From Rhexocercosporidium sp. MPI-PUGE-AT-0058 (lineage: Eukaryota; Ascomycota; Leotiomycetes; Helotiales): a DNA stretch of 64,000 bases. The translations under genes were made by a program, and so were the position numbers. Shown here piece after piece: positions 54,371 to 64,000 of the stretch. The number at the start of each line of letters is the position of its first letter. The first letter of the stretch is position 1. The DNA lies in contig JAGTJL010000026.1 of assembly GCA_020746875.1 (NCBI GenBank), positions 186,001 to 250,000 on the forward strand, read 5' to 3'. Below the pieces are notes generated by a model. It saw only the letters and a list, made by a program, of their open reading frames with translations. It did not search any database and was not told the origin of the DNA.

Positions 54371-56365
54371 GAATCGGGCCCGTAGTATAAGGGGGCCGAG
54401 GCTTTTACAGTATTAGTAGAATTAGTTTTACTTATATATTTAATCACGCCGGCGTTTTGCTTCCTCTTACGGGTAATCTCTTTTATATATACGCTTCTCT
54501 TTTGAACTTCTTTAAAAGCTAGAGATTAATTCTTTAAATATATTTTACTTTAAATCTTTACGAAGCTTTACTTATTATAAATTTTATTTAATAAGTTAAT
54601 TTCTTTATTCTATAAGGAGGTAATACGAAAGGTAAAAGAACAGTTCTTTATTAAATAATTATATTTAATAACCCTAGACCTGCGGGTAATACTCGCTTCG
54701 GCGGTGCTACTCGTAATATTCTTCGTGAAATTATAAAATCTGTAAATCTTTTTTATATAATTAAAAGCGAAGGTGCTTTTAATAGCGAACTACCTTAGAA
54801 CACTCGTAGCGATAATAATAAGGAATCTTTTTATACTTATAATTAACTCGTTTATATTTATAAAAAGAAAAGTAAAATTATAATTTAAATTAAAAGTAAT
54901 TTAAATATATTCGATTATATAATAAATAATATAATCTTTTTTATTTTTAATATTAATATTAATTTTACGGCTTTAAGTATACTTACCGAAGAATAGATCG
55001 CTTAGAAGCAACGCGAGCTCGAAGAGTATATACGCTTATTAACTGAGTCTAAGGTTAAGGACACTTATGCGAAGACGCGGCTCGCTTATTATAAAAATAA
55101 TCTTGCCAGATTTCGCCGCCTTCGGGCAATCTCCGTCGCTTATACGGATATAATAAGTAAATAATACGCGGTTAAAGAAAGCTTCTAACGAACCCGTAAT
55201 ATAATATTAAATTTTATTATTACTACTTTAATAAGAGATTTTAGATTACCTTTAGTAGAGCGGAACCTTAATTTGGAGTTAAAAGCTAACTTGCTTAGCT
55301 TATAGTATAAGATTATATTAAGCCTCGGCTAAACTCGCTTAATAATATAAGATTATATTAAGCATACCTTTCCATAACTTAACTACCTTTGCATAAAGCT
55401 CCGGCTTCGCATAAAGCCTCGGCTTCCGTGCTTTGAACCTCGGAAGCTTTAAGCTTCCAGTAAAAGGTTATTTAAGGCTAAAACAGTGGCTTCATTAAGC
55501 CTTAAGCTTCCGTGTTTTAAACCTCGAAAGCTTTAGTAATATAAAGCTAGTCTTAATATAAAGCTAGTTTAATATAAAGCTAATAACCGATGCGAGAGCA
55601 AATAGCCGATGCGAGAGCAAATAGCCGATGCGAGAGCAAATAGCCGATGCGAGAGCAAATAGCCGATGCGAGAGCTAAATAGCTTAGCGCCTAAAAGTAA
55701 TTATATAGACTTAGTTTTTCCTAAAGTAATGAAATCATTATTTATACTAAATCTCTTCTTTTTAGGTTATAAGACTCCGATAGTACTTTCTTCTATTCTA
55801 CCTTGATTTAATTAATTAAGAGATCTTATATTACCTTAATTACACTTATATACTTCGTTTTCACGTGATACTTTTTATTCTTAAGTTCTATCGACTGGTT
55901 CGATTAGAATTCCATTCCTATATACCTTTTATACTTGATCTTTTCAACGTATAATAAACTATATATTCTTATATCTTCATACCTACGGCTTCATACCTCC
56001 ATACCTACGTCATACCTTCAATACGAAGCTCTCTTGTTAGCTAGTCTAATTATATAATTTTCAAAAAAAAACACAAAAAGCTGAATATCTTTAATATTTA
56101 TTAGTAAATACCCTTTATACTCTTAATAAACATAACTTATATATTAATATATCTATCGTATAAGTTTTAGAGTTTTTAGATTAATTATCTTTATACTAAA
56201 AGCAAAATAAAAACGTGACTTCGGCAAGAACACTTTAAAAGTTCTCATACATTAATAGGTATTTTACCTTATAACTCTTAATATATACGGGTCACGTGCT
56301 TAATAACTAATATCTGAAAACTTAAACTATTCCGAATAACCCAAACCTCGGAATCTTCAAAGATA
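54371..56365. repeat. RIP-degraded AT-rich repeat block
   Basis: Abrupt change to AT-rich RIP-type DNA. A less mutated plus-strand stretch (55000-55170) reads RELEEYIRLLTESKVKDTYA.. and looks like a coiled-coil segment of an unknown element protein. Duplicated motifs include ATAAGATTATATTAAGC (55308 and 55348) and CTTCCGTG.TTT.AACCTCG.AAGCTTTA (55422 and 55508). A 19 bp tandem repeat lies at 55587-55681. Confidence 0.6.
55587..55681. repeat. 19 bp tandem repeat, 5 copies
   Basis: Unit CCGATGCGAGAGCAAATAG, starting at 55587, 55606, 55625, 55644 and 55663; essentially identical copies apart from the last bases. It keeps its CpA and CpG sites inside heavily RIP-degraded DNA. Confidence 0.9.
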
Positions 56366-56818
56366 AAATGACTTCCGATAAAATCACTATGGCTAAGCTT
56401 AGCGGCTCGGCTAATTACCTAATTTGGGCACTTCGTATGACGGCCTTCTTAATAAAAGAAGCGCTAAGCGCTGTAATAGCGTCTAATGAAGTAAGTGATG
56501 AAATAAACGGCAAAGCCTTTTCCCATATCTAATTGCTTATTGAGAATGGCCTTCTTTTGTAAATACAGCATATAATACGTGCTTTTGAAGCTTGGCAATC
56601 GCTTAAAAACTTTTATTCCCTAAAAGGGTTTAGCTCGGAATTTTTGATTTACCGAGAATTCTTTAATACCCATTTAATTAAGTATAATTTAATAAAAGAA
56701 TACTTTAATAAAGTAAAATAGCTAAGCGATTAGTTAAAAGCTAAAAACCTTGAATTACTTAAATAAGTAATAATAGCTTAAGTTCTTAATAACTTAATTA
56801 ATAATTATAGTAGATTAG
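56366..56818 (+). pseudogene. Ty1/copia gag remnant
   Basis: ATG at 56366. MTSDKITMAKLSGSANYLIW, then ALRMTAFLIKEALSAVIAS, later EAWQSLKNFYSLKGFSSEFL and KVK-stop-LSD-stop-LKAKNLELLK. This is the N-terminal gag (UBN2-type) of fungal copia elements, with RIP stops. It ends abruptly at about 56818, where different sequence begins. Confidence 0.75.
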
Positions 56819-57427
56819 TTGTCGTATAGGCACGGGCAGCTGCTCTCTTAGCACTGCACGTGACCTAATTAGGTTCTGCTACTGTAGACCGCCTTTAAGA
56901 GAATAATTGTCTTCTCCTAATTCGGAGAGCTTTTAAAATAATAATTAATTACTTTAATTTAATTATAATTACTTATAATACTTTAATTCACTTTTATATT
57001 ATAATTATAAGCCCTATTAATAAAGCTATTAAGTTAGTATTCTTCCCTTTATACGCTATTAATTTAAATAGAGCCTATAAAATAAGTTTATAAGTAAAAA
57101 GCATTTATTATACGTTATAAAGTTTTCTATTTTATTATAAAGTGTAATTCATATTGCTGTTTTCTATTAACTCTTTAATTTTACTTTAGACGAGTATAAA
57201 AGCCGAGCAATTAGACTTAATACCTCTTTAGTCTTTCCTCTTTTATTAAATACTTAAAGCTTATAAAAGCAACTCCTTTATTATAATAAATTTAACTTTA
57301 GCTTTTTCTTTAAATAATCGAACTCCTCTTAATTATAATAAGCGCACTTAAACTCCTTAATATTAAGCGTTTAAGTCCTTTTGTGTCTTTTATAAAATAT
57401 AAAATTTAATAAATCTTACGTTATTAA

Positions 57428-57587
57428 TATAACGACGCAAGAGCCTTGGACGTGAAGATAGACTTAATACTTAAAATACAAAAACTACAGAGCTATTGTA
57501 TAAGAGGGAGCCATATATATAAGGAGTCGGAGGGGAGTCGGACCTGTTCCGGACCCCTGACCTAGTTAAAGCATACTTGTCGTTACA
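57428..57587 (-). repeat. LTR (left copy) of the gag-only element
   Basis: 160 bp. TGTAACGAC/GTCG-TTATA short inverted ends; differs from the right copy at about ten sites, all transitions. Confidence 0.9.
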
Positions 57588-57629
57588 TTATCCCTTCAGG
57601 AAACCGAAGCTCGTCCTCGTGCTTCTTAC

Positions 57630-58870
57630 CCTTTCTATTCTTTTTCTGAATTAATTCTATTATCGTATTTATACTTTAAGAGAGTATTAAGTACGGCATC
57701 GATTCCCATAATATCCACTTCTCGTTCTAATTCTTTTAATTGTAAAGCTACGTCACTTATAGGCTGACGTTGCTTATGGACCGGTAGGCGTGACCGTGTA
57801 AGATTAGAAACTATACGATTAATTTGAGTAGGCTGAAATCGCACAGTTAGTTGAATTGAGTGTATTTGAACTAGAGAATCTGGCCGTGGCGGTATAAGAC
57901 AAACGGAGACGTAATAATCAATCGATCCGTATCGGAAACAGCGGGAGCGATTGATACTTGACGGAGAAGAGGAGCGAGAGGCTACGTTAATAGCGTTAAT
58001 AGCGGAAAGGTCCATTTTGTCGGCTTTTTGAGGGTCGTACAAGGAGCGATGCTGATTCGGACCTGATCCGGAGTGGTTTCCGGAGGTGTGTGCAGCCGTA
58101 GGTGCCGCAAAAGTCGATTGAGAGGCGTATCTCTTGCAAAGGGAAACGAATTCCAAGTACTTTGAAGGAGTAGTGCCTAAAATATCGTGCTCTTGAAGCT
58201 TCCGCTTGAGATATTCGGAAAGGCATGGCCGTAACGTGTCGATTTTCCTCTTATCGTCCTAATTCTACCCTCCTGCTTCGCCGAGCGTCACTTCAAAGGA
58301 AATCAAGAACCCGTGGAAGCTACCGGTTTAAGCTAGCTTATGGAGCTTTGTCTTCGCACGCTGTACTTTGTTTTCGACTCCATTATGCTTATTAAGCTGA
58401 TCTAAGATCGCATGATAATCGTATATAGAAGTAAGGTTCGCGTGCTTTAGGAGCTCTAGGCAAAGGGCAGCCGGTCTAGAGTTAAGTCGGAGGTAAACGT
58501 ACGCAAATTGAGCTTACGCATCTCCAATTGCTTCACCATCGACGCCGAGCACGAGCTGAAGCTGCGCTAGCCAAGTGTCGTAGTATAATTGTGTGCCGTC
58601 AAACTTTGGAGGGTCCGGGAGCTGGCGCTTTTGCCGTTTCGGAGCCGTTTCGGACTGGTTCCGGACGGAGGTCAAAGAGCCTTAGAGAGAAGCGACTGTA
58701 GAAGAGAGAGCTTCGATTTGAGAGTTTCTGTGAGTAAGCTCGTCGGTAAATTGCTAGCGGAGAGCTTATAGTTGTTATTAGAAGTCTATAGTAAAAAAGG
58801 GAATCAAGGAGGAAGGTTTGATTCTGAAGTGTTGTGTAGTACTGGAAGGAACGGGCCAGATACGGAGGAG
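57630..58870 (-). pseudogene. Gypsy-type gag of the gag-only element
   Basis: Minus strand. Start region near 58870 with ETAKAPAPGPSK leading to LYYDTWLAQLQLVLGVDGEA in the next frame, the capsid start of fungal gypsy gags. Later segments are YLEFVSLCKRYASQS, then KMDLSAINA and a zinc knuckle RCFRYGSIDYYVSVC in which Cys and His are changed to Tyr (RIP-type). The last open stretch is 58156-57635, ending in LKYKYDNRINSEKE. At least one frameshift and several stops, so inactive. Confidence 0.75.
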
Positions 58871-59025
58871 TCGTATGCAAGTAAAAATGCGTATAAAGAG
58901 TAAAGGTAAGTAAGTGGTATTAACGATAGAATTAACGACTCTAATCCAATCGAGCAGCAGAAGGAACAATAGCAGCAGCGGCAGCAGTAGATACTCTAAA
59001 CGCACGTAGAGGAGTTTTTGTATAA

Positions 59026-59185
59026 TATAACGACGCAAGAGCTTTAGACGTGAAGATAGACTTAATACTTAGAATATAAAAACTATAGAGCTATTGTATA
59101 AGAAGGAGCCATATATATAAGGAGTCGGAGGGGAGTCGGACTTGTTCCGGACCCCTGACCTAGCCAAAGCATACTTGTCGTTATA
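59026..59185 (-). repeat. LTR (right copy) of the gag-only element
   Basis: 160 bp, same length as the left copy. In the element's own direction this is the 5' LTR. Confidence 0.9.
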
Positions 59186-60479
59186 ATTAATTACTTTTAA
59201 CCTTTTTAACGCCGAATTAAAACCTTTATCGCTAAATAATTTAAGAATATAATAAGATAAAAAAGCTATTAAGCACAACTTTTAGGCTTAGGCAAAGTAA
59301 AATAAAAATATTTACGACCTTATAGAGAAAGGCCTTAAGTTAAGCGTATTATTATTAATAAAGGCTATAATTAAAAATGTGGCTTTAATATATATTATTT
59401 TTATAAGAGAATATATAAGGAAGTTTATATAATAAACGGAAAAGGCTCGAGCTTATAAGGCAGCTTATAAGTAGATTTAAAAGACAATTAATCTCTTTAT
59501 TTATTAAGGAGTAATTAAGGAATACGAGAATAAGTAAGCTTATATAGAAAAGGAGTAGTTAATCGAGATAATAAACGGAGACTTTTAATTAAAGTTATAA
59601 ACTCTTTAATTATTTTTTTAAATCTTTAAAAGAGATTACGCCTCTTTGGAAATAAGTATTCGTACGCTAGCACAATTTACTTATAAGAAGAAGCTCGTTA
59701 TTATTAAGATAAGGCGAGTTAATTTTAAGAAGTGGCTTTAAGAATAAAGAGCGGCTTATTAAGATATTCTCTTATACGACTTACCGAACGTTAAAAGACC
59801 GCTAATAGTGTTTGACTTTATTAAGGCGGTATAAGAAAAGCTCGTATTAAAATAAGCGCGCAAACGGCACTCTAAATTATTAAAAGATAATATTTTTAAG
59901 GTAATAAATTAATACTTTTTACTTAATTACGTTAATTAATTATTTATTCTTAATAAGGAATTACTTATAGCCTTTAAATAATAAAAGACAATAGGCTTAT
60001 ATATTACTTTTAAAGGAAAATTAAATGCTCTCGTAACCTCGTCGATTTAATAAAACTAGTCGCTAAACACGCGAGTAAATACTTACTTATATAAGCACCG
60101 CTTTTACTATTATAAGGCTATTAATTGTCATAAATTGCGGTATTATTACGACGGCTTAACGGCGAGCAACCTTAAGAATTTATTATTAATAAAAGAAATT
60201 AAAAAGACTCGACTCCGACTAAAGAACGACTTCCTTAACCTCCGCCGAGAAATCGCTAAACTTAATAAAAATATATTATTAATAACGCAATTAGCTTCCG
60301 GACCGCCTTTCGGTAATTCCTTTTTTATTTAATTATTAATAACTCTTATAACTTTAAAGCCAGTTGCTTTAGTAAAAATAAGATACTTTAAAAACGTTTA
60401 AGCTTACTTTATAAGCTTTGAATTTCTCGATAAAGCTCTTATTACTGCGGGGGTATACGCTATTATAAATATAAATCGC

Positions 60480-63400
60480 TATCCGCTTATAAAGAGTACT
60501 TTACTTAATAGCGGAGCTATTACTTATTTAATAAATTTAAAAGCTCTTCTTATCCTTAAAAGCTTTATTAAATTTATTATAAATAATAATATTAAGGCCG
60601 GAATATTAAGCTTAATAATTAAGGGCCGCGGTACTCAAGTCTTTAAAGGTACTCTCCACGGCCTTAACGGATTAAATATAAGCGATTTAATCCTTTCGAA
60701 CGTCGCTATTATTAAAGGCTTTAATATTAATATTATTTTAAAAGCTCGCCTTTTATAAGTAAGAGTTTAATATAATAGTTTAAATTATACTTTACGCACG
60801 GAAATAATTAAAAATAATTTAATTTTAAAGTAATTATAATAATAGTTTAACTTAGCTTTTTTTAAATATAAGCCTTTTAATTACTTTTTGATTTCTTTAA
60901 ATACTTGCCGTATTTTAACTCGCTTAAATTATAGCTTTTTAATGTTTTTAACGTTAAAAAGGAGTATTTACTAAGGCTTTTAATTAAATAAATAATATTT
61001 AAAGCCACGAGTCGATAAAGCCTACTTATAGTATCTACGCGTAAGTCACCTTAAAAAGGAAGCTTTAGAAAACTTAGTAAAAAATGCGCGTAACGTCGAA
61101 ATTTAAGGCGTAACTCGATTAGAATACAAGTATTATACGGTAATTATTATATAATAAGTCATAAGTCGTCGTTAATTAAAGAGAATAGCTACCCGTCCTT
61201 TTTACCGCATTTCTTGGGATTTATTCGATTTTCTAATAAGGTTTAACGGGAATAGCTGGCTTTTATTAATTAAAGACAAATACAATAGGAAATTTTATAA
61301 ACGGCTTTTAAAAACCAAAGAGTTAATCGCCGTCTTAAATGCTCTTAAACTATTTAAGGCGTAGACGAAACGCTAATTCGGGCTCTCGGTTTATAAAATA
61401 CGCTAAAATAACGACACTTTAATTATAGGAATTAATAAATTAATTAAGTATACAAAGTAATATAAAAAAAGTGGTATTAATATTGAATTTACCTCCTTAT
61501 ATATATATTAACTTAATAAAGGAGCTAAGCACGTAAATAAAGAAATAATTAATAAATCGATTAAGATGCGCCTCTTTATTAATTTACTCTAGGCGCTTTA
61601 AACGGAATTAATAATAACGGCAATTGTTTTTTATAATATAAGTCTATTTATTTATAAAGACTTTAAAAGTCTTAATAAAGTGTTTTAAGTTTAGTTTAGG
61701 CAGTATTTTCGGTATTACGACCCTAAGCTCACGCTAAAGTTAACAACCGATTTACGGCCTAACTAAAGCAACTTATATGCGTACGGCTATAAAGCCTATT
61801 TTATAATTAAAAACTAAAAAGCTCTCCGCTAAAAAAGAGCTTTTAAAGTCAACTTACGAGCGTACTTTAATTACTTAATTAAATACGTCTTATTTAATAT
61901 TTATAAGATTTAAGTGCCTTAATTATAATATATAATAATAACTTAAAATGTTACTTTTAACGAAACCTTCTTTTATTTAAACTCTTTAAATATAAAAAAA
62001 GCGGTCGGTTAGCCGCGCTTAATATTAAAAGATTTTACGAAAATATTAAAAGAAAAAAAGGGAAATTAAGACGCTAGTTTTATTATAATTAACCGACTAA
62101 ACGCACTTAATATATTAGAATTAAAAACACCGTTTATTATTTTAAACGGAGAATAATTAAGCGAAATAATAAGCGCTATAAAAGTCGACGAGTCTGTAAG
62201 CTTAAGGGTATTAAAACCTTTAGTTAAGCTTTTAAGCTCGGGGGTAAAGTCATTTATTCCTCCTTTAATTAAGTTAATAAAAGTAAATACGCTATTTTTA
62301 ACTAATTTAATAACTTTTAATTTTATTTAGCCGCTTATTAATAAAAACTCAAGAGTAATTTAATTAAGAAAGAGTACTAGACTTTTTATTTATGAATACT
62401 TTAATTAAGTCTTAAAACAAGCCGACACTTTAAGATAATTAACATTTAAAAGCGCAATTAAGAGAAGTGTTTTACGTAATATATTAAACTTTTAAAATAA
62501 TATAGGCCCTAAGCGGAAGTCGATATTATTAATTATAATTTACTTTAAAAGGCTATATAACCGAAAGCGCGGTCTTAAGCGTCGGAAAACACTTAAAGAA
62601 AGTATCGGCTTTAAATAATTAAAAGCTTTACCTTAAGTAATTAAATATAAAAAGCATTCGCAATTATTAAAATTAAAAGAAGACAAAAAATCAGGTTTAC
62701 GCTTATTACTTTTAGTTTTAATTAAATTAAATTCCGGCTTACTTAAACCTCTTAAAAGGAAAAGAATAAAAGACTAAATAATTAATAAAAGTTAAAAGAC
62801 TCGAGTCAATAATAAAATAACGAAACCGAATTAAAGCGTTTATATAATAATTATTAAAAAGTTAATTATAAAATCATTATAACCGTTAAATAACCGCGAA
62901 TATTTAAAAGATTTTCTAAGGACTTTCTAACTTAATTAAAAATTAATATAAAGAGACAGAAAAGACTTAAGCGTAATTCACGCTATTATATTAACGTTTA
63001 TACTTAAAAATATCGAAATTCAATAACTAGTTAAGTTTTTATGAATTTATTAATTATAAATGCCTAAAGATTTATTAAATTAAAAAGACTTTAAAGACTA
63101 CTCGTTAAAAAAGCACTTCTAAGCCGACGTTATTAAAGAGATTACTAACCTTAAGTCGCGCAACTACTAAAGAGTCGTTAAACACACTTTTATTATCGAG
63201 CAATTAATTCCCTTGAAATAAGTATTTCACGCTAAAGTCGATTCGTTAGAGTATTTAACCTACTGTCGCTCCCGAGTCGTTATAAAAGGAGACTTATAGT
63301 TTAAAATATTAATTTTATTAATATATGCAGCCACTTTAGCTGCTCGCTTCTTCAGAACCGCTATAGCTATTGTAATTCAATTTAATTTAGAAATAATTCA

Positions 63401-64000
63401 ATTTAATATAATAAATGCCTTTATTAACGTTAAATAAAGTAAGACAAGTGCTCGCGTACGCTGCTATTTACCGGACGGTTTTAAATAAGACGGAATAATA
63501 GTAAAGGTTAATCGCGCACTTTACGGACTCAGGGACTTACCGGCGCTATAATACGGTGACTTTACTTATACTTTAAAAACTTTAAGGTTGATCGCTTATA
63601 AAGAGGAGCCTTATATATTTATAAATAAATAACATACGGTGTTTGTGATATTTTATGTCGACGATATTTAAGTGCTTTATTATAATTCGGCTTTTAAAGA
63701 CGCCAAATTAATTATCGACGGCTTAAATATAATATATAAGCTTATTAAAGGAGAGTAAATAGAGTAGTTTTTAAGCGTTTATATTATTAAAAATTAATTA
63801 ATAAAGACTATTTCTTTAATATACGACACTTATATTCAAAAGGTTACTCTTCGATTTAAGTTAATAAATAGAAATTGCTTAAGTATATTATTACCTTAAG
63901 TCAAGTTATTAAAAAATCAAGAACAGGCCACTTTAACTTAAATTAAAGAGTTTTAAGAGAAGGTTAGATTAGTGCTTTATATTGTAATTATATTGCGTGC
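60480..64000 (+). pseudogene. Decayed copia pol (protease, integrase, RT), cut by window end
   Basis: Plus strand. Protease region: IKGRGTQVFKGTLHGLNGLN, then LSNVAIIKGFNINII (60615-60760). Integrase region: INIEFTSLYIYLLNKGAKHV and later KSIKMRL (61470-61580), then RQYFRYYDPKLTLKLTTDLR near 61700. RT region: AATLAARFFRTAIAI near 63340, RALYGLRDLPAL near 63520 and FVIFYVDDI at 63642-63668, where the YVDD active site is still intact. Many RIP stops, so inactive. 59191-60479 upstream holds element DNA I could not assign (a residual frame at 60135-60332 lacks a known domain). Confidence 0.75.

Larger units (their letters stand above)
57428..59185 (-). mobile_element. Gag-only (non-autonomous) LTR retrotransposon
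   Basis: 1,758 bp. Two 160 bp LTRs (57428-57587, 59026-59185), a perfect 5 bp target duplication ATTAA (57423-57427, 59186-59190), and a minus-strand gag that fills most of the interior. No protease, RT, RNase H or integrase segment fits in the remaining space, so it must borrow pol. Base composition is much closer to genes than the surrounding DNA, so it has been less RIP-mutated or is younger. Confidence 0.88.
56820..64000 (+). mobile_element. Ty1/copia element, RIP-degraded, runs off the window
   Basis: From TGTCGTATAGGCACGGGCAG at 56820, a possible LTR start inserted in the preceding gag. The copia order protease, integrase, RT is readable on the plus strand from about 60480 to the window end. 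A gag-only retrotransposon (57428-59185) is nested inside. The right LTR lies outside the window, so the left border is provisional. Confidence 0.6.

Noticed and set aside
55587..55681. Possible CRISPR-like array
   Set aside because: The 19 bp units are directly adjacent with no spacers, in a eukaryotic repeat region.

Overview
This window looks like nuclear DNA of a filamentous ascomycete (Pezizomycotina). The genes have short GT-AG introns (about 40-140 bp) with CTAAC-type branch sites. Gene content is typical of that group: three HET-domain genes, a fungal CorA-like gene, a caspase-like gene and a DUF4139 gene. GC-balanced gene blocks alternate with very AT-rich blocks of decayed transposons whose copies differ almost only by C-to-T and G-to-A changes, the mark of repeat-induced point mutation (RIP). 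I cannot place it more precisely.

Layout. 1-7.8 kb: RIP-degraded repeats, a 162 bp MITE, a Fot/pogo transposon sitting inside the Walker A motif of a RecQ-like helicase remnant, and an 807 bp TTAA-flanked palindromic element. 8.3-10.2 kb: an intact CorA-like membrane protein gene (minus strand). 10.6-13.0 kb: a RIP-degraded PiggyBac element. 13.1-13.6 kb: an alpha/beta-barrel pseudogene. 14.3-20.8 kb: two HET genes, a decayed conserved gene and two copies of a 134 bp dispersed repeat. 21.7-22.8 kb: an orphan caspase-like gene. 25.2-37.1 kb: two divergently transcribed genes for long helical, coiled-coil proteins (392 and 772 aa). The second is split by a 6,956 bp Ty3/gypsy retrotransposon lying antisense in its eighth intron. 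39.2-41.6 kb: a DUF4140/DUF4139 gene. 42.9-45.5 kb: a five-exon HET gene. 46.3-48.7 kb: two tail-to-tail Nudix paralogues, one with two introns and one with none. 51.4-53.7 kb: a decayed C2H2 zinc-finger gene. 54.4-64 kb: nested RIP-degraded Ty1/copia elements containing a complete gag-only LTR retrotransposon (57428-59185).

The most interesting biology is the 14-46 kb block. HET genes, an orphan caspase-like protease and a divergent pair of helical proteins with central hydrophobic segments resemble the parts list of fungal allorecognition or regulated cell death, in which a protease or sensor is often encoded next to a membrane-active effector. The pore-former idea is inference only. The large helical gene seems to have been hit recently by a retrotransposon, because its exons remain open while the element has been ruined by RIP.

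Gene models were spliced by eye from splice consensus and reading-frame continuity. Every multi-exon model reported sums to a multiple of three, but none has transcript support here.
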